Assembly (NCBI RefSeq): GCF_001006005.1
Contig: NZ_CP011254.1
Coordinates: forward strand, 2,728,001 to 2,792,000
Source of the DNA: Serratia fonticola
Lineage (GTDB): Bacteria; Pseudomonadota; Gammaproteobacteria; Enterobacterales; Enterobacteriaceae
DNA length: 64,000 nt
Reading direction: 5' to 3'
Shown: positions 56,834 through 64,000 of the stretch, one piece after another
Layout of the letters: each line of letters begins with the position of its first letter
How positions within the stretch are numbered: position 1 is the first letter of the stretch
Translations under genes and position numbers: made by a program
Notes under the pieces: generated by a model
What the model was told of the DNA's origin: nothing
Databases searched by the model: none
The model's input: the letters and a program-made list of their open reading frames with translations, nothing else

Positions 56834-57430
56834 CTATTCAAGCAAAAATATTAGCAAAATAGAAATAATATTCACTGCATATAAAACGCGCTTGAAGTAG
56901 CTATAAATAGTCTTTTTTAAACCATCCCGCCCCTTGATAACCTGAATCTTGTCATCCATTACATCAGAGTACTTACTCATCAGAGATATGCCTGGATCTG
57001 TTGGGGGAACCGGGCCCATTCCTGATAAATGTGATTGAATCGAGCCAGTGAACTTAACCGCCTGATGTATACTATAACCAATGCGTGGTTGATTTTTGAT
57101 TATTCTGCTTGGCTTTTGAGTGTCCTTCATCAAGACTCTAAGCGATAAAATCAATTGTCGCAACTTATTGCTGGTAAGGCTTTTGCCATTAGAGCCATTA
57201 GATTGCAAAATAGAGTTTCTCACTACCTGTCCTGGTGCAGATAGAAGCGCAAGCAATAGATGTGACTCCATTGGTTTCAAGTGGTGTCTGGTATGTAGTT
57301 CGTAAGCAGCACTTTCTGAATTATATGAATAAAAAAGTAAATCCTCTGGGGTTGAAGCTAAATATACAGCGATGAATCCATTAAGTAAACTTATGGAAAA
57401 TTGACTGTTTTTATTATGGGCTATCATCAT
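56834..57430 (-). CDS. Membrane-anchored winged-helix regulator of the Tad locus (ToxR/CadC-like)
   Basis: A 198-residue protein. The N-terminal half (about 35-125) is an OmpR-type winged helix, with LKPMESHLLLALLSAPGQVV and the ending RIIKNQPRIGYSI. A linker follows, then a single C-terminal membrane helix (VLYAVNIISILLIFLLE) with almost nothing beyond it, so no periplasmic sensor. I chose the ATG at 57430, with AAGG upstream; a GTG at 57436 is also possible. It is divergent from the Flp pilin gene across a region with two palindromes, so it probably controls the Tad genes. Confidence 0.78.
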   Translation of the reverse strand: MMIAHNKNSQFSISLLNGFIAVYLASTPEDLLFYSYNSESAAYELHTRHHLKPMESHLLLALLSAPGQVVRNSILQSNGSNGKSLTSNKLRQLILSLRVLMKDTQKPSRIIKNQPRIGYSIHQAVKFTGSIQSHLSGMGPVPPTDPGISLMSKYSDVMDDKIQVIKGRDGLKKTIYSYFKRVLYAVNIISILLIFLLE

Positions 57431-57651
57431 TAACACCTTGCAAAAGAAAGTTACCTTGAAGCCTTATAGATAAGATAAATAGTTTCACATAAGGTTACAT
57501 TTATCAAACAAATAATTGAATTTGATTGTGATCGAATTATCATAAATTCAATTTAATTTTTTCTAAAAAACCATGTTCATCCAGATAGAGAACACGAGGA
57601 CGTAGTTGGCTCACTTTGGCATTACTTAATGTTTTAATATTATGTATGCAA

Positions 57652-57666
57652 CCAGATTAAATCTGG
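57652..57666. promoter_or_regulatory. Palindrome 1 upstream of flp
   Basis: CCAGATT-A-AATCTGG, a perfect 15-base dyad in the regulator/flp intergenic region, 222 bases from the regulator start. Candidate operator. Confidence 0.45.
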
Positions 57667-57709
57667 ATGAAATTTATTAAAAATGACCTATCGATGATTA
57701 ATGTATCAT

Positions 57710-57728
57710 ATCAAGATAATATCTTGAT
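57710..57728. promoter_or_regulatory. Palindrome 2 upstream of flp
   Basis: ATCAAGATA-A-TATCTTGAT, a perfect 19-base dyad 58 bases after palindrome 1. The region 57431-58059 is otherwise very AT-rich and, in my reading, non-coding; it should contain the flp promoter, and H-NS binding is likely from composition. Confidence 0.5.
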
Positions 57729-58059
57729 GTTATTTTTGTTTCTATCTTATTGTTTTTTCTGGGTTTTTATTTTTGTTTTAATTTAACAATAAATCCAACG
57801 GTTATCAATAGTTGGTAATGTTGATTATGCATAAAATTAATAGAGATAGACGCATTGCTCGCCAAAATCCGTGGCGCTATAGTCTTCTTGTCCAAGATGT
57901 GGTGATGAAGAAACAGCTATCATTTCTGGATTAGTAAATAGGGAAGGTACAGTTAAGTGCAAAGGAAGATAGATACAAGGAAAATCAGGTTGTATCGACT
58001 TGCTTTCCACAACTGATATAAAGGTCCATAACACTACATAAAAAATAAGGAATACGACT

Positions 58060-58329
58060 ATGACAATGTCATTAAACAACGTCTTTTTGATGGGATGTAT
58101 CAAACTTCAGCAAGCGAAAGAATCCTTCCGCGCTATCGTTACCAGTGAAAAAGGGGTGACTGCAATTGAATACGCAGTTGTTATCGCGGGTGTAGCCGCG
58201 GTTGTGATGGTTATTTTCGGAAGAGAGGGGCCTGTAAACGAGATGCTGACGAACACCTTCAACACCCTGGAAGAACGTATCAATGACACATTACAGGAAA
58301 CCGCCCCTGAGTCTGGTGGTGGTGAATAA
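58060..58329 (+). CDS. flp: Flp-type prepilin (Tad pilus major subunit)
   Basis: An 89-residue prepilin. The N-terminal leader is long (about 29 residues) and ends SEKG, followed by VTAIEYAVVIAGVAAVVMV: cleavage after Gly with Glu at +5 and Tyr at +6, the Flp signature. The hydrophobic helix and a short acidic tail rich in Glu follow. The ATG has AAGGAA upstream. First gene of the Tad operon. Its prepilin peptidase (TadV) is not in the window. Confidence 0.93.
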   Translation: MTMSLNNVFLMGCIKLQQAKESFRAIVTSEKGVTAIEYAVVIAGVAAVVMVIFGREGPVNEMLTNTFNTLEERINDTLQETAPESGGGE

Positions 58330-58534
58330 CCTAAGTCAGGTGTATCCAGGCACCATATTTAAATCTGTAAGTTAAACCGCAAAGCGTTGAATGCGGTGGT
58401 TCAACGCTTTTTAAAAATCCGGAAGTGAAATTCCGTGCGGTAGCCATGCCCAAAGAATACCCACCCATTAACGGCTTTTATGATAATGATACCAAGGTGG
58501 CTATGCACTTCTATTTGAGGTTAGGAACGTCAAG

Positions 58535-59404
58535 ATGAAGAGAAATGCGTTAATTATTTATATTATCATGACTATCGCTGGAGTCATTGGCCTTTTCCTT
58601 ATATTAAGTAAACCTGCACCTCAAGTTGTTAAACCCCCAATGGCAAACACTCCAGCGGCTCCAGTGCTAAAAGAAGAAAGCATCACTGTCGCTATGGCTT
58701 TAAAAAACGTTCCAGCCAATACCATACTGACCACGGATGATTATCGTCTGCAGACGCTTAAAATCGTTAAAGGGAGCGATGAAAAACAACAGTTTTCAAT
58801 AGGGAATAAATCGTTAGACACTTACGCCATAAACACATCAGTGGTTGAAGGTGCTCTGATCCCTACATCTGCGTTAGTTGAACCAGGTTCTCAGTCCTAT
58901 CTTTCAATGTTTTTGCGGCCGGGCAATGTGCTTTATACCTTCAAGATATCTCAAAATGATAACTATCTTTTCGACAATATTCAGGTTGGCCAAGGTATCG
59001 ATATTTACTTGGTATACAATAAAAAAATACTGAACGACGGCACTGAAGGGATCGTTTCACCTGGTACCTCAATTCAGAATACCCGGCTTAAACCCTTGAT
59101 AAAAGACAGGCGAGTACTTGCTCTTCGGCCTGCCACAACGGTTAAGAAAAATGGCGTTCCTGACCTGGATAATGGTAGCCAACTAATTGCTGAACTCAAA
59201 GATAAGGATGTCAAGCTGTTGAAGGGATTAGAAGAAAAGGCGAAACTTGTTATATTCCCTGCGTCAAAAAAAGAGTATGAATTTGGTGAAATATCTACCC
59301 TTCCTGATAGTGAAGCGATGTGGCCAGTTTCTGAAGATGTCATTTTTGATAATGAAAAAAAGGAATTAGAACTCGAGGCGTCTGTCAACCAGTTGCGTGG
59401 TTAA
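58535..59404 (+). CDS. rcpC: Tad pilus assembly protein RcpC/CpaB
   Basis: A 289-residue protein with an N-terminal membrane anchor (about 4-25), a proline-rich stretch, then the SAF-type domain typical of CpaB/RcpC (VAMALKNVPANTILTTDDYRLQT, given here by positions 50-75). It is thought to act in the periplasm with the secretin RcpA. It starts 205 bases after flp. AGGAAC precedes the ATG. Confidence 0.88.
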   Translation: MKRNALIIYIIMTIAGVIGLFLILSKPAPQVVKPPMANTPAAPVLKEESITVAMALKNVPANTILTTDDYRLQTLKIVKGSDEKQQFSIGNKSLDTYAINTSVVEGALIPTSALVEPGSQSYLSMFLRPGNVLYTFKISQNDNYLFDNIQVGQGIDIYLVYNKKILNDGTEGIVSPGTSIQNTRLKPLIKDRRVLALRPATTVKKNGVPDLDNGSQLIAELKDKDVKLLKGLEEKAKLVIFPASKKEYEFGEISTLPDSEAMWPVSEDVIFDNEKKELELEASVNQLRG

Positions 59405-59483
59405 TGTAACGTATCAACCAAAGCAATATTGATACCATAAATATTGTGGAATCGATTCAGACTGTTATTTAAGGATAAAAATC

Positions 59484-60941
59484 ATGGGTAAAATGCTTTT
59501 GCGCGCCTTCATCTTCAGCATAGGCGCTCTTCGTGCTCTCTTCTGCTCGTCGTCTATGGTAGCGTTATTGCTTTTTTCATTCAGCAATGCAGCCTTGGCT
59601 AATTCTATTTATCTGAAATATGGTCAGTCAAAAAATATTAGTGTTAATGGTGTGCTAGATACGGTATTTATCTCTAATCCTAGAGTGGCAGACTACAAGG
59701 TGATTAATGATAAAAATATCGTTTTATATGCTAAAAATACCGGAAATTCTGAGCTGGTAGTTTATGGTAAAAAACAAAAAATATTACTTAAACTAAATGT
59801 TAGCGTAGATCCATTCTTAGGTGATCTTAATCAAAAAGTTAGCAAGAAATTTCCAGGAAATAACATTGAGATAACTCGTTTTGTCGGTGATGCTAATGCC
59901 GAAAAAGTAACATACATCATTAGTGGGACAGTTACTGACGAAGAGAGTATGGATGCAATTTATCGTCTGGTTGGCAGTACGGTCAATAATAACTCAAAAG
60001 CTGAAGAGCGTGAGCTCAAAATAAATGATAATCTAAATAAAAAAGAAATCAGCTTTATGAATAGTATGAAGTATGAGAATGTCATAAACCGTATGCAACT
60101 AGCTAGTACTAATCAGGTGAATGTACAATTGACGGTTGTGGAAGTCAGTAAGAGTTTTACAGACGCGTTGGGCATTGACTGGAGCAGCCTTACGCTAGAC
60201 AGTATTGTAAATGGAGGAAGCAGTGCAAACGGTCCAGGCATTTTTAGCTTGATTGGCTTTAAAGGGGGATTTGATGCCAAAAATATCAGTACTACGATTA
60301 ATGCCATCCGTAATGATTCAGTTGCCAGAGTCATGGCTCAGCCAAATCTGACCGTATTGTCTGGTGAAACCGCAGACTTTTTGGTCGGCGGAGAAATCCC
60401 CATTCTCACTAAAAATGAAGAAAATAATGGTTCCACGGTGACCTATAAAGAGTATGGAATACGGCTGAGCATTGCTGCAAAAGTAGAGAAAAAAAAGAAA
60501 ATCAAACTTTTTTTGTCTAATGAGATCAGCAGTGTCTCCGGTTCTTATTCTTATAATGCCTACAATATACCTACCTTGGTGACTCGCCGCTCAAGTTCAA
60601 CAATTGAACTGGCCGATGGTGATAGTTTTGTTATTGGTGGATTGCTAAGTGAAAGTGATAAAGAGTCGTTGAGCAAAGTTCCCCTGGTCGGCGATATTCC
60701 TATCCTTGGCGCGCTGGCAAGTAATGCAGGCACGCAGCGTGAAAAAACTGAACTGGTAATATTTGCCACCGTGAATCTGGTTAAACCAGTGGCATCAAAT
60801 CGGGAAATAAATTTGCCGCAGTATCGGAAAACAAACAATTACAAACTGTTTTTTAATGTCGGAGTAGATAAGTCGATAAGAGAAGAACGGTTATCGAAAA
60901 ATACCGATAATTTTCTTGAGCGTGGCGGATTTTCGAAATAG
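59484..60941 (+). CDS. rcpA: Tad outer-membrane secretin RcpA/CpaC
   Basis: A 485-residue secretin. After a long signal region (mature start near NSIYLKYGQSKNI) comes the pilus-specific N-domain (VDTVFISNPRVADYKV-like, VLDTVFISNPRVADYK), then BON-like and secretin domains. The conserved secretin core is in ARVMAQPNLTVLSGE and VPLVGDIPILGALA. It forms the outer-membrane pore for the Flp pilus. AAGGAT precedes the ATG. Confidence 0.92.
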   Translation: MGKMLLRAFIFSIGALRALFCSSSMVALLLFSFSNAALANSIYLKYGQSKNISVNGVLDTVFISNPRVADYKVINDKNIVLYAKNTGNSELVVYGKKQKILLKLNVSVDPFLGDLNQKVSKKFPGNNIEITRFVGDANAEKVTYIISGTVTDEESMDAIYRLVGSTVNNNSKAEERELKINDNLNKKEISFMNSMKYENVINRMQLASTNQVNVQLTVVEVSKSFTDALGIDWSSLTLDSIVNGGSSANGPGIFSLIGFKGGFDAKNISTTINAIRNDSVARVMAQPNLTVLSGETADFLVGGEIPILTKNEENNGSTVTYKEYGIRLSIAAKVEKKKKIKLFLSNEISSVSGSYSYNAYNIPTLVTRRSSSTIELADGDSFVIGGLLSESDKESLSKVPLVGDIPILGALASNAGTQREKTELVIFATVNLVKPVASNREINLPQYRKTNNYKLFFNVGVDKSIREERLSKNTDNFLERGGFSK

Positions 60942-60967
60942 TACGATGATATATCAGGGAGGTTAAA

Positions 60968-62092
60968 ATGAAATTATTCAGCGATGATAACGTTGAGCAA
61001 AAAGAAAGTAGTATTGTCAGTGCTGAGACAAGAAACAAAACGGTTATTATATCTCCCAGAGTGAGAGTGCTAGACGATATACATAGCTCGCTGCTCATGT
61101 ATGATATTGATGATACAGAAACCATTAAGCAGAACTTTTTGAACATTGCAGATGTTTCGATTGCCCAAGGGGTGGATATCATTATTGCAGATATCGCGGA
61201 TTGCAGTGATTTAATAAACATTAAACAAGTGATTAGCGTCTTGGTTCCTGTTAACACGCGCTGTATATTATTGGGGGAAAATGACTCCATAGCATTTGGC
61301 AAGGAAATTAACAAGTTAGGTGTGGATTACCTTCACTTGACAAGCCAATTGCAAGAGTTACCTGAGTTGGTGCTGGAGAAATCCAGCAACACGCTAATGC
61401 GCGGAACCATTATCTTCAGCGTTTTAGGATGCAAAGGTGGTAGTGGAACCTCCTCATTTTGCTATGATTTACTGCAAACAGCAGGAAAGATGAGCACTAT
61501 TCCATTATTGATGGTTCAAGGGGCCTCCGGGAGCTTGGATCTGGATCTATTGCTGGGAAGAGCAATACCTAAAGATGGGTCTATTGTACCGTTTGACAAA
61601 AATATTAGTGTCAAAATGGAGAGCAAAGATAACCCATGGTCGTTTGAAGATCAGAACTTCAACCGTTTCAACATGGTGTTCATTGATAACCCAGTATATA
61701 ATTGCTCACAAGATAAACTGGATTATATGCTGAAGCGTTCTTACAATTTGTTGCTGATCATAACTCGTGATTTGTCCTCTTTGCGGGTTGCTAAAACTAT
61801 CATTGATGATGTTTCGCGTCGTTCGGTGCCTGGAAATATAAACCGTGCTACCAGAATCTTCATTTGCCTAAATGATTATAGGCCATCAATAAAAAAACAG
61901 CTCACTAATGATGACATCGAAGAATATTTAGGTCAAAAAATTGATGCTGTACGTTCTTATCAACAAGACTCTAAAATCAATAACAATGATGACAGCTTGT
62001 CAGTTTTTGCCTCGATGTTATTGGGAAAAAAAATAATCAAGAAAAAGTCAAGCCCGAAAGATTTTCTTGGAAAATTTCTCTCAAAAAAATAG
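60968..62092 (+). CDS. tadZ: Tad pilus localisation protein TadZ/CpaE
   Basis: A 374-residue protein with an N-terminal receiver-like domain (about 30-140) and a C-terminal ParA/MinD-type ATPase domain. The deviant Walker A reads GCKGGSGTSS, without the usual terminal Lys-Thr, as in atypical TadZ proteins. It is expected to place the Tad machine at a cell pole. It follows rcpA by 26 bases; the small lipoprotein gene rcpB found in some Tad loci between them is absent. Confidence 0.87.
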   Translation: MKLFSDDNVEQKESSIVSAETRNKTVIISPRVRVLDDIHSSLLMYDIDDTETIKQNFLNIADVSIAQGVDIIIADIADCSDLINIKQVISVLVPVNTRCILLGENDSIAFGKEINKLGVDYLHLTSQLQELPELVLEKSSNTLMRGTIIFSVLGCKGGSGTSSFCYDLLQTAGKMSTIPLLMVQGASGSLDLDLLLGRAIPKDGSIVPFDKNISVKMESKDNPWSFEDQNFNRFNMVFIDNPVYNCSQDKLDYMLKRSYNLLLIITRDLSSLRVAKTIIDDVSRRSVPGNINRATRIFICLNDYRPSIKKQLTNDDIEEYLGQKIDAVRSYQQDSKINNNDDSLSVFASMLLGKKIIKKKSSPKDFLGKFLSKK

Positions 62093-62165
62093 ACTGGAAT
62101 GTAAGTCTTTATGGCAATTTGGGATCGTTAACACTCTATTTTAGTCTAAATTTGAATTGGCAGCC

Positions 62166-63452
62166 ATGGACAATAAAAAGTCATCTACTCTGTTATTGAT
62201 TCGAGAGCAAGTACTTAAAAACATCGATCTAGAAAAAATAAATGATTTAAGAAATGATAGAGACTTACTCACTAAGGATATTGTTGAGAATATTCAACGT
62301 GCTGTCAACAGCTTAGGTCGCTATCTTGCAAACCATGAGTTAAATCAACTTGCTGAAGATATTGTCGACGAAATAACTGGTTACGGACCTCTGCGTGAAC
62401 TGATGGAGGATGATTCCATTAGTGATATTCTGGTCAATGGACCGAATCATATCTATGTAGAACGCGGTGGATGTCTTGAACGTGTAAATAAAAAATTTAT
62501 CAGCAACGAACAGCTCACCGATATCGCCCGTAGGCTGGTTTCTAAAGTGGGTAGGCGTGTCGATGACTCACAACCCCTTGTCGATGCGAGAATGCCAGAC
62601 GGGAGCCGTCTAAATATCGTTATTTCTCCAATAGCCCTGGATGGCACGTCAATATCTATCCGTAAATTTGGCAAAGGAAAGAAGACTCTAGCCAATTTGA
62701 TCGAATACGGCAGTATTAATGAGATGATGGCAAATTTCCTGGTCATTGCGGCCCGATGCCGAGTGAATATTATCGTGTCAGGAGGGACCGGTTCAGGAAA
62801 AACGACATTACTTAATGCTCTCTCCCAGTATATCGGCGACGATGAACGAGTTCTTACTTTAGAAGATGCCGCAGAATTGCGTCTTATTCAACCTCACGTA
62901 GTTCGCCTTGAAACACGTATGGCAGGTGCTGAAAATCGTGGAATGATCTCTATGCGAAATCTGGTGGTTAACTCATTACGTATGCGTCCAGATCGGATCA
63001 TTGTAGGGGAATGCCGTGGCGAAGAGGCGTTTGAAATGCTGCAGGCAATGAACACGGGCCATGATGGTTCTATGTCAACCCTACATGCTAACTCACCACG
63101 TGATGCGCTGGCTCGTCTTGAAAGTATGGTTATGATGTCAAGTGCTGCATTGCCTCTTGTCGCTATTCGTCGCAATATTTCATCAGCAGTAAATTTGATA
63201 TTACAAGTAACTCGTTTACCCGATGGTTCGCGAAAAGTAATAAATATCACTGAGGTGATGGGTATGGAAGGGGAGAATATTATCCTACAGGATATATTTA
63301 ATTTCACCGCCATACCGGAACGCGATGAAAATGGCCGAATAAAAGGCACCTTCAACTCATTTGGGCTATTGCAACGCTCTGCTGTTTATAAAAATGCGAT
63401 ATTTCATGAACTCATAGAACCACTCAAACAGTTATTTGGGAAAACGTCATGA
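62166..63452 (+). CDS. tadA: Tad pilus assembly ATPase TadA/CpaF
   Basis: A 428-residue secretion ATPase of the VirB11/GspE superfamily. It has Walker A GGTGSGKTTLLNAL, the Asp box LTLEDAAELRL, Walker B-region GECRGEEAFEML and the His box TGHDGSMSTLHANSPRDAL. It powers pilus extension and probably retraction. Start at ATG 62166; a TTG at 62157 is possible. The stop overlaps tadB by four bases. Confidence 0.94.
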   Translation: MDNKKSSTLLLIREQVLKNIDLEKINDLRNDRDLLTKDIVENIQRAVNSLGRYLANHELNQLAEDIVDEITGYGPLRELMEDDSISDILVNGPNHIYVERGGCLERVNKKFISNEQLTDIARRLVSKVGRRVDDSQPLVDARMPDGSRLNIVISPIALDGTSISIRKFGKGKKTLANLIEYGSINEMMANFLVIAARCRVNIIVSGGTGSGKTTLLNALSQYIGDDERVLTLEDAAELRLIQPHVVRLETRMAGAENRGMISMRNLVVNSLRMRPDRIIVGECRGEEAFEMLQAMNTGHDGSMSTLHANSPRDALARLESMVMMSSAALPLVAIRRNISSAVNLILQVTRLPDGSRKVINITEVMGMEGENIILQDIFNFTAIPERDENGRIKGTFNSFGLLQRSAVYKNAIFHELIEPLKQLFGKTS

Positions 63453-64000
63453 TTGCACTCCTATACAGTATATTAATTTTAGCTGGTTTTATTGGGGTAA
63501 TTACTTCTTATCGTAAAAGTAAAAGGCTTCAACGTCTAAGTCATATTGACTTAACCACAAACAATAACACGCTAAGCGAAAAATTAAATGGTTATACCTA
63601 TGGAATTGCATTAAATAATTTATGGAAGGATTTTTATCGCCATATAAAGGGTGAAACCAGAGCTGTAACTCTACAGCATATTTCTATTTTTTTTGCGGCG
63701 TTAGTTGCTGGTGTGGTTATTAATGAAAATTATATTAAGGCACCTGTAGAATTTTTATTACCTGTGCTTGCCGTTATTACACTTTATACTTTGTACTTAC
63801 GGAGCAAAAAGGCGGCTAGAGTAAATTTTGAAACAGGTTTTGCCGAAGCCCTAAATATTATCAATGGTGCTGTGGGTGCTGGTCATTCATTGTTACACGC
63901 CATTGCTCAGTGCGGAGATAAAGTTGATGGCACTGTTGGGACCGAGTTCAAAATTATTACTCAAAGGTTGGAAATAGGTGAAGATATAGAGAGAGTCTTC
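63449..64000 (+). CDS. tadB: Tad inner-membrane protein TadB, 5' part (continues past window)
   Basis: Open from ATG 63449 to the end of the window, 184 codons so far. The start overlaps the tadA stop (ATGA). Two N-terminal hydrophobic helices (about 3-18 and 79-115) and the start of a T2SSF domain (ALNIINGAVGAGHSLLHAI) fit TadB, the GspF-like platform protein. The gene is cut by the window edge. Confidence 0.9.
   Translation, partial: MIALLYSILILAGFIGVITSYRKSKRLQRLSHIDLTTNNNTLSEKLNGYTYGIALNNLWKDFYRHIKGETRAVTLQHISIFFAALVAGVVINENYIKAPVEFLLPVLAVITLYTLYLRSKKAARVNFETGFAEALNIINGAVGAGHSLLHAIAQCGDKVDGTVGTEFKIITQRLEIGEDIERVF

Noticed and set aside
57837..58103. Reverse-strand 88-codon frame with a hydrophobic N-terminus upstream of flp
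   Set aside because: It begins with TTG inside the flp coding region, has no ribosome site and lies in very AT-rich promoter DNA.

Overview
The window is a 64 kb stretch of an enterobacterial chromosome, most likely Serratia or a close Yersiniaceae relative. This is inferred from the housekeeping genes (guaC, hofC-hofB-ppdD, nadC, ampE, hemL, clcA, erpA, yadS, btuF, mtn, dgt, degP, cdaR), whose proteins read very close to the E. coli ones but not identical, and from the mixture of GC-rich core genes and AT-rich accessory segments. No rRNA, tRNA or CRISPR array was seen.

Layout. (1) 1-3.9 kb: the 3' part of guaC, then the type IV pilin operon ppdD-hofB-hofC. (2) 3.9-35.1 kb: a roughly 31 kb accessory block between ppdD and nadC, which are neighbours in E. 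coli K-12. It holds three modules. (2a) 4.1-16.3 kb: a cluster that does not match any characterised system I can name. It encodes a 62-residue, cysteine-rich, double-glycine-leader peptide, a membrane-anchored DsbA-like oxidoreductase, an LpxL-like acyltransferase, a C39-peptidase ABC exporter, a MacA/MacB/TolC-type tripartite exporter, and a mini fatty-acid synthase (ketosynthase, MaoC-type dehydratase, acyl carrier protein, ketoreductase). (2b) 16.6-26.6 kb: a type 1-like fimbrial locus with two FimB/FimE recombinases, a candidate invertible promoter element, fimA, chaperone, usher, adhesin, a further subunit, and three tandem LuxR-type regulators. (2c) 26.7-34.7 kb: a TdcA-like LysR regulator, a fourth LuxR regulator and a reverse-strand CS1/alpha-type fimbrial operon with two chaperones. 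(3) 35.1-38.5 kb: nadC and ampE, with most or all of ampD missing between them and replaced by an orphan AT-rich gene and an IS1 remnant. (4) 38.6-49.1 kb: core genes hemL to cdaR. (5) 49.4-55.8 kb: the galactarate/glucarate catabolic genes garD, gudP, gudD, garL and garR beside their likely regulator cdaR. (6) 55.9-56.7 kb: a MITE-like repeat and a decayed IS903-type element. (7) 56.8-64 kb: the start of a Tad (Flp pilus) locus with a membrane-bound winged-helix regulator, flp, rcpC, rcpA, tadZ, tadA and the beginning of tadB.

How it works together. In module 2a the C39 transporter is expected to cut the peptide leader after Gly-Gly and move the core to the periplasm. There the DsbA-like protein could form disulfides, and the MacAB/TolC-type pump could carry the product out of the cell. 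The KS-DH-ACP-KR set has no enoyl reductase, so it should make an unsaturated or hydroxylated acyl chain, which the LpxL-like enzyme could transfer to the peptide or to a lipid. That the product is an acylated peptide is an inference from gene co-location. Together with two chaperone-usher fimbriae, a Tad pilus and ppdD, the window is rich in surface and secretion functions.
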